Shown here: positions 33,555-40,419 of the stretch, piece by piece
Layout of the letters: each line of letters starts with the position of its first letter
Position numbering within the stretch: position 1 is the first letter of the stretch
Assembly (NCBI GenBank): GCA_024400875.1
Contig: JAKSMB010000003.1
Coordinates: forward strand, 1-64,000
Source of the DNA: Bacteroidales bacterium
Lineage (GTDB): Bacteria; Bacteroidota; Bacteroidia; Bacteroidales; WCHB1-69
Reading direction: 5' to 3'
Length of the DNA stretch: 64,000 nucleotides
Position numbers and translations under genes: made by a program
Notes under the pieces: model-generated
Databases searched by the model: none
The model's input: only the letters and a program-made list of their open reading frames with translations
What the model was told of the DNA's origin: nothing

Positions 33555-34577
33555 ATGAAAAACATTGATTGGAAAAGTTTATCATTCGGTTATGTAAAGA
33601 CCGACTACAACGTTCGCTGCTATTTCAGAAACGGACAATGGGGTAAGGTTGAAATCTCCTCCGACGAGTACATCCCTATGCACATGGCTGCATCTTGCCT
33701 CCACTATGGTCAAGAAGCTTTCGAAGGTATGAAGGCTTTCAGAGGCAAAGACGGTAAAGTTCGTTTGTTCCGTTGGGAAGAAAACTGGAAACGCCTCAAC
33801 AACTCAGCAGAAGCTATTATGTTGGCTCCTATTCCAAAGGAACTCTTTTTCGAAGAAATGGAAACCGTTATCAAGATGAATGCTGATTTCATCCCTCCAT
33901 ACGGTACAGAAGGTTCTCTCTACCTTCGTCCATTGTTGATAGGTACAGGTGCTACCGTTGGTGTAAAACCAGCTGACGAGTATCTTTTCATTACCTTCGT
34001 ATGCCCAGTAGGCCCTTACTTCAAAGAAGGCTTCAAACCTACGAATATGCAAATCGCTAAGGATTTCGACCGTGCTGCTCCTATGGGTACAGGTCACGTT
34101 AAGGTTGGTGGAAACTACGCTGCTTCTTTGCGCGCAGGTGAAAGAGCTCACCACGAAGGCTTCAGCGCTTCTATCTTCGCTGACGCTAAAACCAAAACTT
34201 ACATCGATGAAGCTGGCCCTGCTAACTTCTTCGGTATCAAAGACGGCAAATATATCACTCCTGACTCTGGCTCTATTCTTCCTTCTATTACCAATATGAG
34301 TTTGCGTCAAATCGCTGAAGACCTCGGCCTCCAAGTTGAAAGACGTCATATCCCATTGACAGAAATCGGTACGTTCGAAGAAGCTGGTGCTTGTGGTACA
34401 GCTGCTGTAATCTCTCCTATCAATATGATCCAAGATCGTGAAACAGGTGAAGAATACGTGATCGCAAAAGACGGTAAACCTGGTCCTTGGTGTATCAAGA
34501 TGCGCGAAACACTTATGGGTATCCAATATGGTGAAATCGAAGATAAACACAACTGGTGTACTATCGTAGAATGCTAA
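33555..34577 (+). CDS. ilvE: Branched-chain amino acid aminotransferase
   Basis: Interconverts Leu, Ile and Val with their 2-oxo acids, using PLP and glutamate. The 340-residue protein is fold-type IV, BCAT II class. It has ALNYGQEA-like LHYGQEAFEGMKAFR, FRWEENWKRLNNSAE, YLRPLLIGTG, then GHVKVGGNYAASLRAGERAH with the PLP Lys. YIDEAGPANFFGIKDG (equivalent to the EAGTMN Glu) and SITNMSLRQIAEDLG follow. Codon use is that of a highly expressed gene. It ends at a strong terminator. Confidence 0.96.
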   Translation: MKNIDWKSLSFGYVKTDYNVRCYFRNGQWGKVEISSDEYIPMHMAASCLHYGQEAFEGMKAFRGKDGKVRLFRWEENWKRLNNSAEAIMLAPIPKELFFEEMETVIKMNADFIPPYGTEGSLYLRPLLIGTGATVGVKPADEYLFITFVCPVGPYFKEGFKPTNMQIAKDFDRAAPMGTGHVKVGGNYAASLRAGERAHHEGFSASIFADAKTKTYIDEAGPANFFGIKDGKYITPDSGSILPSITNMSLRQIAEDLGLQVERRHIPLTEIGTFEEAGACGTAAVISPINMIQDRETGEEYVIAKDGKPGPWCIKMRETLMGIQYGEIEDKHNWCTIVEC

Positions 34578-34604
34578 TTTGACCCTTAAGGTTAACCTAC
34601 ATAG

Positions 34605-34641
34605 AAATCCCTGTTGCATTATTGCGACAGGGATTTTTTTA
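34605..34641 (+). terminator. Terminator after ilvE
   Basis: Arms AAATCCCTGT and ACAGGGATTT (34605-34614 and 34627-34636) enclose a 12-nt loop and run into a T-tract. Confidence 0.85.
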
Positions 34642-34676
34642 TTGTTAAAGTTGGTCATTCACGGCAATTTTTTTAC

Positions 34677-34684
34677 TACATTTG
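34677..34684 (+). promoter_or_regulatory. -7 box of gcvP promoter
   Basis: TACATTTG followed by C matches TAnnTTTG, leaving a leader of about 45 nt. No glycine riboswitch fold was seen in that short leader. Confidence 0.6.
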
Positions 34685-34735
34685 CGACTTGCAATAAGAA
34701 AAGATAAATTTATTAATAACTAATTTATAATCAAT

Positions 34736-37591
34736 ATGATACTTAAAGACAACTTCGTTACCAGACATAACGGTCCGAGTGAGGAAGAACAACAGAAAAT
34801 GTTGGCTACCATCGGCGTAAAGTCTTTGGATGAACTTATCGAGAAAACTGTTCCAAGCGCAATCCGTTTGCAACAACCTTTGGATCTTCCAGAAGGTATG
34901 ACAGAAGGCGAATACTTGAATGCTATTCATGCCGTAATGTCAAAGAACAAAATATACAAATCTTACATCGGTATGGGCCACTACAACACCTATACACCGG
35001 CTGTAATCTTGAGAAACATTTTCGAAAATCCAGGTTGGTATACCTCCTACACTCCGTACCAAGCTGAAATTTCCCAAGGTCGTATCGAAGCATTGTTGAA
35101 CTTCCAAACGATGATCAGCAGTTTGACCGCTATGCCTTTGGCAAATGCTTCTATGTTGGACGACGCTACTTCTGCTGGCGAAATGATGTTGATGTTCTAC
35201 CGCAGCCGTAGCCGCGAACAACAAAAGAACAATGTCAACAAGTATTTCGTTTCAGAGGATGTTTTCGAACACTGCATTGGCGTTATGAAGACAAACGCTG
35301 CTCCTCAAGATATCGAACTCGTTATTGGTAAGGAAGATGAAATCGAATTGGATGAAACCTTCTTCGGTGCTATGATCCAATGTCCTAACCAACACGGTGA
35401 GGTTAAGGATCTTCGCGCTTTCGTTGAAAAAGCACACGGCAAGAACATTTTCGTAGGTGTACTTACCGACCTCTTTGCACTTACCTTGATGACTCCTCCG
35501 GGCGAATGGGGTGCTGACTGTGTAATTGGTTCAACACAACGCTTCGGCGTTCCAATGGGTTACGGTAGCCCTGCTGCCGGTTTCTATGCTTGCCGCGAGT
35601 CTTTCTTGCGCCAGATGCCAGGCCGTGTCATCGGTATCTCTGTTGACGCTCAAGGAAAACGCGCCGTACGTATGGCTCTCCAAACCCGCGAACAACATAT
35701 CAAACGCGAAAAAGCTACTTCCAACATCTGTACCGCAAGTGCCTTGACCGCTATTATGGCTGGTTTCTATGGTATGTGGCACGGTGCTGAAGGCATCAAG
35801 AACAAGGCTGTTAAGATGAACGTTCTCGCTGGCGTTCTCGCTGATGAAGCTAAGAAATATGGTTACGATCCAGAAGAAAACTTCTTCGACACCGTTTGTA
35901 TGGCTGTGCCTGCTGGCATTACAACTAAGGATGTTGAAAAGATCGCTTTGGCTAAGAAAGTGAACTTCCGTTACTGGTGCGACACTTGCTTGAGCATCGC
36001 ATTGGATGAAACCGTTAGTCACGATGACCTCAATATGATTCTCGAAATCTTGGCAACCGCTGCTGGTAAACCATTTACCCCACACGTATGCAACTGCAGT
36101 TGTCAAATGCCAGAATTGCGCATCCCCGCTGCGTTGAGACGTACAACTCCATTCATGCAACACGACATCTTCAAGAAATATCATTCTGAAACAGAAATGA
36201 TGCGTTATATGAAGATGCTTGAAGTTAAGGATCTTTCCTTGAACCGTGCTATGATTCCACTGGGCTCTTGTACAATGAAGTTGAACGCTGCTGCTGAAAT
36301 GCTTCCATTGAGCTGGGCAGAGGCTTGCAATATCCATCCATACGCTCCTGCTGACCAAGCAGAAGGTTATATTGAAATGATCAATGACGTTTGCAACTGG
36401 TTGGCTAAGATCACCGGTTTTGCAGCTGTTTCATTGCAACCTAACTCTGGTGCTGCTGGTGAATATGCCGGTATGACCGTTATCCGCAACTATCACGTTA
36501 GCCGTGGCGAAGCACACCGTAACATCTGTTTGATCCCTTCATCAGCTCACGGTACCAACCCTGCTTCTTCTGCTAAGGCTGGCAACAAGATCGTGGTGGT
36601 TAAGGCAACCGCACAAGGTGAAGTTGACATCGACGATTTGCGCGCTAAGGCTGAACAATATCGCGATAACCTCTCTTGCTTGATGATCACCTATCCTTCA
36701 ACACACGGCGTATTTGAAGAAGGTATCCTCGAAATCATCAAGATTATCCACGAAAATGGTGGTCTCGTTTACATGGATGGTGCCAATATGAATGCTCAGG
36801 TAGGTTTGACCTCTCCGGGTACTATGGGCGCTGACGTATGTCACCTCAACTTGCACAAGACATTCGCTATGCCTCACGGTGGTGGCGGTCCTGGCGTTGG
36901 CCCTATCGGCGTTTGCGAAAAGCTCGTTGATTTCTTGCCAAACCACGCTATGACAACCGTTGGTGGTACAAAGGGTAGCCAAGTGGCTTCTGCTCCTTAC
37001 GGTAGCGCTTACTTGTTGCCAATTACTTACGGTTACTTGAAGATGTTAGGTGGTAAGGGTCTTACCGAAGTTACGAAGATGGCTATCTTGAACGCTAACT
37101 ATATGCGTGCAAGATTGCAAGATCATTACAAGATCCTCTACACCGGTAGCCAAGGTATGTGCGCTCACGAAATGATTTTGGATTGCAACGAATTCGACCG
37201 CAATGCAGGTGTTCAAGTAGGCGATATCGCTAAACGTTTGATGGACTACGGCTTCCACGCTCCAACCGTGGCATTCCCAGTTCACGGCACTTTGATGGTT
37301 GAACCAACAGAAAGCGAACCACTGAGCGAAATCGATCGCTTCTGCGATGCTATGATCGCTATCCGCCAAGAAATCAGAGACATTGAAGAAGGCCGTGCTG
37401 ATCGCGCTAACAATGTTATCAAGAACGCTCCACACCCAATGGAGGTTGTTTGCGCTGACGAATGGACCCGTCCATATTCTCGTCAACAAGCTGCATTCCC
37501 AATGCCTCATACCGAAAAGTATTGGCCATCTGTTGCTAAGATTGATGATGCATTTGGCGATCGTAACCTCGTTTGCGTTCTTCCTGAATAA
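34736..37591 (+). CDS. gcvP: Glycine dehydrogenase (decarboxylating), P-protein
   Basis: Decarboxylates glycine and passes the aminomethyl group to lipoyl-GcvH in the glycine cleavage system. At 951 residues it is the single-chain form with both halves: RHNGPSEEEQQKMLATIG, GMGHYNTYTPAVILRN, YTPYQAEISQGRIEALLNFQ in the first; MIPLGSCTMKLNAAAEM, SSAHGTNPASSAKAG and the PLP-Lys motif NLHKTFAMPHGGGGPG in the second. Codon use is strongly biased, suggesting high expression. gcvT and gcvH are not adjacent. A hairpin follows. Confidence 0.97.
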   Translation: MILKDNFVTRHNGPSEEEQQKMLATIGVKSLDELIEKTVPSAIRLQQPLDLPEGMTEGEYLNAIHAVMSKNKIYKSYIGMGHYNTYTPAVILRNIFENPGWYTSYTPYQAEISQGRIEALLNFQTMISSLTAMPLANASMLDDATSAGEMMLMFYRSRSREQQKNNVNKYFVSEDVFEHCIGVMKTNAAPQDIELVIGKEDEIELDETFFGAMIQCPNQHGEVKDLRAFVEKAHGKNIFVGVLTDLFALTLMTPPGEWGADCVIGSTQRFGVPMGYGSPAAGFYACRESFLRQMPGRVIGISVDAQGKRAVRMALQTREQHIKREKATSNICTASALTAIMAGFYGMWHGAEGIKNKAVKMNVLAGVLADEAKKYGYDPEENFFDTVCMAVPAGITTKDVEKIALAKKVNFRYWCDTCLSIALDETVSHDDLNMILEILATAAGKPFTPHVCNCSCQMPELRIPAALRRTTPFMQHDIFKKYHSETEMMRYMKMLEVKDLSLNRAMIPLGSCTMKLNAAAEMLPLSWAEACNIHPYAPADQAEGYIEMINDVCNWLAKITGFAAVSLQPNSGAAGEYAGMTVIRNYHVSRGEAHRNICLIPSSAHGTNPASSAKAGNKIVVVKATAQGEVDIDDLRAKAEQYRDNLSCLMITYPSTHGVFEEGILEIIKIIHENGGLVYMDGANMNAQVGLTSPGTMGADVCHLNLHKTFAMPHGGGGPGVGPIGVCEKLVDFLPNHAMTTVGGTKGSQVASAPYGSAYLLPITYGYLKMLGGKGLTEVTKMAILNANYMRARLQDHYKILYTGSQGMCAHEMILDCNEFDRNAGVQVGDIAKRLMDYGFHAPTVAFPVHGTLMVEPTESEPLSEIDRFCDAMIAIRQEIRDIEEGRADRANNVIKNAPHPMEVVCADEWTRPYSRQQAAFPMPHTEKYWPSVAKIDDAFGDRNLVCVLPE

Positions 37592-37600
37592 TAACCAAGG

Positions 37601-37636
37601 AAAAGAGGAAGGGGTAAGTCCTTCCTCTTTTCTTTC
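37601..37636 (+). terminator. Terminator after gcvP
   Basis: The 12-bp arms AAAAGAGGAAGG (37601-37612) and CCTTCCTCTTTT (37620-37631) are followed by a T-rich tail. Confidence 0.8.
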
Positions 37637-37676
37637 TCAAAAAACAATCTTATTTATTAATCAAAAATCAACAACA

Positions 37677-37895
37677 ATGAAAAAAGTATTATGTGTATGT
37701 GCAGCCGCTTTGATGATCGCTGCTTTGTCAACATCTTGTAACAAGAAATGTGAATGCAAAACCTATGTGAATGGTGCACTTGTAGGTGACGCTACTACAT
37801 TCGAAGTAGAAAATGGTAAAAAATGTAAGGATTATAACAGTTCAGTTACTCTTCTTGGTCAAACCTCTGAGACAAAGTGTAAAACAACTTTCTAA
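37677..37895 (+). CDS. Small putative lipoprotein
   Basis: A 72-residue protein. Residues 1-20 are a type II signal peptide ending in lipobox LSTSC. The mature part is about 50 residues with five further cysteines (KKCECK, KKCKDY, ETKCKT), which may form disulfides or bind metal. No family was recognised. The longer frame starting at 37383 is rejected because it runs through gcvP and the terminator; the ATG at 37677 begins a normal MKK signal. No TAnnTTTG box is visible between the upstream terminator and this start. Hairpins flank the gene on both sides. Confidence 0.75.
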   Translation: MKKVLCVCAAALMIAALSTSCNKKCECKTYVNGALVGDATTFEVENGKKCKDYNSSVTLLGQTSETKCKTTF

Positions 37896-37916
37896 TCTGT
37901 TACACGAACAAAATAA

Positions 37917-37954
37917 AAACAGGGTGTCGGTTTTCCGAGCACCCTGTTTTTTTA
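37917..37954. terminator. Terminator between small lipoprotein gene and prfA
   Basis: Arms AAAACAGGGTG and CACCCTGTTTT pair, with an inner TCGG/CCGA stem and a bulge; T-runs lie on the rightward side and A-runs on the left, so it can serve both convergent genes. Confidence 0.85.
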
Positions 37955-37970
37955 TATGTTGTTTTGATTA

Positions 37971-39044
37971 TTAAGCTTCTTTCAGACGTTCAGCATTTTC
38001 AGCTACCTGTAGTGCTTGGAGAACTTCTTCGATATCGCCATTCATGAAGTTGGCGAGGTTGTACATCGTATAGTTGATACGATGGTCTGTAACGCGGTTT
38101 TGAGGATAGTTGTAGGTTCTGATCTTAGCGGAACGGTCGCCGGTGGAAACCATAGTCTTACGTTTGGAAGCGATCTCGTCGAGGTATTTCTTGTATTCCA
38201 TTTCGAACAAACGGGTACGCAAAACACGCATGGCCTTTTCGAGGTTCTTGATCTGAGACTTTTCATCTTGGATAGAAACCACGATACCGGAAGGAATGTG
38301 GGTCAAACGAACGGCAGAGTAGGTGGTGTTTACACATTGTCCGCCAGGACCGGAAGCACAGAAGGTTTCCTTCTTGATGTCGCTTTGCTTGAGCTCAACG
38401 TCGAATTCATCAGCTTCAGGAAGTACAACGACAGAGGCGGCAGAGGTGTGAACACGACCTTGGGATTCGGTTTGAGGCACACGTTGTACACGGTGTACAC
38501 CGGATTCATATTTCATAATACCATAAACGCCTTCACCATTAACGGCGAAGTCGATTTCCTTATATCCACCAACGGTACCTTCTGTCATAGAAAGTACTTC
38601 AATCTTCCAACCCTTTTTGTCGCAATAGTGTTGATACATACGGAAAAGGTCACCGGCAAAGATGCTGGCTTCATCACCACCAGAACCGGCACGGATTTCC
38701 ATCTGTGCATTTTTGCTGTCTTGAGGATCTTGAGGGAGCAGAAGGAGACGGATCTCTTCTTCCAGCGTTTCCTTGGTTTCAAGGAAAGCATCAAGTTCCA
38801 TTTTTGCCATGTCACGGAATTCTTCGTCTTTTTCGTTTGCAACGATCTCTTTGGCATTGGCAATGTTACCAATAACATCTTTGTATTGCTTGTAGGCATC
38901 CACAACCGCCTGGAGGTCTTTATAGTCTTTGCTCAGCTTGATGAATTTTTTCATGTCAGACATAGCATCTGGCTTTGTGATGTCCTCACCAATCTGAAGC
39001 CAACGTTCATATATGAGTTGTAATTTTTCTAATAAATCATTCAT
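37971..39044 (-). CDS. prfA: Peptide chain release factor 1
   Basis: Terminates translation at UAA and UAG. The 357-residue protein has RF1 marks: the codon-reading tripeptide PxT as PQT in [15 protein letters not shown], and the catalytic GGQ in [21 protein letters not shown], followed by [20 protein letters not shown]2 would carry SPF in place of PxT. No frameshift site is present. The start is at 39044, 26 nt after a -7 box within a divergent promoter shared with purE. Confidence 0.96.
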   Translation of the reverse strand: MNDLLEKLQLIYERWLQIGEDITKPDAMSDMKKFIKLSKDYKDLQAVVDAYKQYKDVIGNIANAKEIVANEKDEEFRDMAKMELDAFLETKETLEEEIRLLLLPQDPQDSKNAQMEIRAGSGGDEASIFAGDLFRMYQHYCDKKGWKIEVLSMTEGTVGGYKEIDFAVNGEGVYGIMKYESGVHRVQRVPQTESQGRVHTSAASVVVLPEADEFDVELKQSDIKKETFCASGPGGQCVNTTYSAVRLTHIPSGIVVSIQDEKSQIKNLEKAMRVLRTRLFEMEYKKYLDEIASKRKTMVSTGDRSAKIRTYNYPQNRVTDHRINYTMYNLANFMNGDIEEVLQALQVAENAERLKEA

Positions 39045-39069
39045 AAAAATGTGGTTTTCAAAACGGGTG

Positions 39070-39077
39070 CAAAGATA
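39070..39077 (-). promoter_or_regulatory. -7 box of prfA promoter
   Basis: Leftward TATCTTTG followed by C matches TAnnTTTG; it is 11 nt from the opposing purE box. Confidence 0.6.
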
Positions 39078-39088
39078 CTCTTTTTTTG

Positions 39089-39096
39089 TAAATTTG
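39089..39096 (+). promoter_or_regulatory. -7 box of purE promoter
   Basis: TAAATTTG followed by C matches TAnnTTTG, 24 nt before the purE ATG at 39120. It lies inside the long frame from 39051, which argues against that start. Confidence 0.6.
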
Positions 39097-39119
39097 CCGC
39101 CTATTTAAACTATCAGATT

Positions 39120-39629
39120 ATGCAACCAAGAGTTACTATTATTATGGGCAGCACTTCAGATCTTCCAGTTATGGAGAGCGCCTTCAAATTCTTAGAAAAA
39201 TACGAAATCCCATTCGAGGTGTTAGCCCTCTCAGCACACCGTACTCCAGATGAGGTGGCAGAATATGCCAAAACTGCACATGAACGTGGTATAGAGGTGA
39301 TTATTGCTGCGGCAGGTATGGCCGCACATCTTCCAGGTGTGATAGCCGCAATGACTCCGCTGCCTGTAATTGGCGTGCCAATCAAGTCTTCTTTAGAGGG
39401 CGTTGACGCCGCTTTGGCTATGCTTCAGATGCCTCCTGGAATCCCTGTGGCAACCGTTGCCATCAATGGAGCTCAGAATGCGGCTATCCTTGCGATGCAG
39501 ATTATGGCCAATGGCGATGACACTTTGAAAGCTAAGGTGATTGAACATAAGGAGAGCCTGAAACAGAAAATCGTTAAGGCCAATGCCGACCTTGCTAATA
39601 TTAAGGATTATAAGTTCAAGACAAATTAA
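39120..39629 (+). CDS. purE: N5-carboxyaminoimidazole ribonucleotide mutase
   Basis: Converts N5-CAIR to CAIR in purine synthesis. The 169-residue protein is class I PurE: VTIIMGSTSDLPVMESAF, VLALSAHRTPDEVAEYA with the active-site His, IIAAAGMAAHLPGVIAAMTPLPVIGVP and GIPVATVAINGAQNAAILAMQI. The upstream extension to 39051 is rejected because the promoter lies within it. Its stop shares a base with the next start (TAATG). purK is not adjacent. Confidence 0.95.
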   Translation: MQPRVTIIMGSTSDLPVMESAFKFLEKYEIPFEVLALSAHRTPDEVAEYAKTAHERGIEVIIAAAGMAAHLPGVIAAMTPLPVIGVPIKSSLEGVDAALAMLQMPPGIPVATVAINGAQNAAILAMQIMANGDDTLKAKVIEHKESLKQKIVKANADLANIKDYKFKTN

Positions 39630-40078
39630 TGATCAAGATATTGTTTGTTTGTCACGGTAACATCTGCCGTTCTGTGATGGCGGAAATGGTGCTGCGTGAT
39701 TTGGCTGAGAAAGCGGGCCGACAGGATATCGTGGTGGATTCGTGCGCAACCTCAACAGAAGAGATTGGCAATGACATCTATCCGCCGGCAAAACGTTGCC
39801 TGTCGAGCCACGACGTGCCTTTTACGCGTCACGCTGCCCGACAGATCACCCGTCACGATTTTGAGACGTATGACCATATCTATTGTATGGACCACAACAA
39901 CTTACGGAACATACGTCGACAACTGGGGAATGCCTACGCGGATAGCGAGAAACTGCAACTGCTGATGACGTTGACGGGCTCCGATCGCGATGTGGCTGAT
40001 CCGTGGTACACGGGCGATTTTGAGGCAACATATCGCGATGTGGTGGAAGGCTGTGAGCAGATAATGAAATTGTATTAA
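39629..40078 (+). CDS. Low-molecular-weight protein-tyrosine-phosphatase
   Basis: A 149-residue cytosolic phosphatase. The N-terminal P-loop CHGNICRS fits the C-x5-R signature of LMW-PTPs, and VADPWYTGDF near residue 125 supplies the general-acid Asp (DP motif). Family substrates are tyrosine-phosphorylated proteins, often those regulating exopolysaccharide; here unknown. Its ATG overlaps the purE stop by one base, so it is translationally coupled to purE. The next small gene follows after 24 nt. Confidence 0.92.
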   Translation: MIKILFVCHGNICRSVMAEMVLRDLAEKAGRQDIVVDSCATSTEEIGNDIYPPAKRCLSSHDVPFTRHAARQITRHDFETYDHIYCMDHNNLRNIRRQLGNAYADSEKLQLLMTLTGSDRDVADPWYTGDFEATYRDVVEGCEQIMKLY

Positions 40079-40102
40079 CATTAACATTGAAAAATAAAAA
40101 CT

Positions 40103-40339
40103 ATGGGTTTAGATCTTAAAAATTTATCAGGAATTGCAAAGACTGTCAAGGATCTTGCAGGCAGCAAAGAGGTGAAGGATGCCATTAACACTATCGCAAA
40201 AGATAAGGATGTTAAGGATGCTTTGAATCAATTGAAATCTGATAAAGATATCAAGTCTGCGGTTCAAAAGATTGCGAAAGATAAGGAAGTGAAGGGCGCT
40301 GTTAGTCAGTTGACCAGCGCAGTGAAAGGAAAGAAATAG
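40103..40339 (+). CDS. Small protein of four 13-residue repeats
   Basis: A 78-residue, Lys/Asp-rich, cysteine-free protein with no signal peptide. Residues 19-70 are exactly four tandem 13-residue repeats: AGSKEVKDAINTI, AKDKDVKDALNQL, KSDKDIKSAVQKI and AKDKEVKGAVSQL; residues 6-18 look like a decayed fifth. Hydrophobic positions 6, 9-10 and 13 recur, suggesting a short helix per repeat. I do not recognise the family. It lies 24 nt after the phosphatase gene, probably in the purE transcript, and before the uvrA promoter. Confidence 0.75.
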   Translation: MGLDLKNLSGIAKTVKDLAGSKEVKDAINTIAKDKDVKDALNQLKSDKDIKSAVQKIAKDKEVKGAVSQLTSAVKGKK

Positions 40340-40374
40340 GCTCTTCTTCCATAAGCCCTTTCGACCTTTTTTAA

Positions 40375-40382
40375 TATATTTG
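40375..40382 (+). promoter_or_regulatory. -7 box of uvrA promoter
   Basis: TATATTTG followed by C matches TAnnTTTG, 38 nt before the uvrA ATG. Confidence 0.6.
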
Positions 40383-40419
40383 CGCCCTAATATTAGAGGC
40401 TCAAAATTATACTAATTAG

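Noticed and set aside
33804..34658. 284-codon leftward frame opposite ilvE
   Set aside because: A shadow of a strongly codon-biased gene, running through the ilvE terminator.
34685..34735. Glycine riboswitch before gcvP
   Set aside because: The leader is too short and AT-rich for the aptamer.
37383..37676. N-terminal extension of the small lipoprotein
   Set aside because: It lies inside gcvP and passes through a terminator; the ATG at 37677 starts a clean lipoprotein signal.
38016..39023. 335-codon rightward frame opposite prfA
   Set aside because: A shadow; prfA on the other strand has all RF1 motifs.
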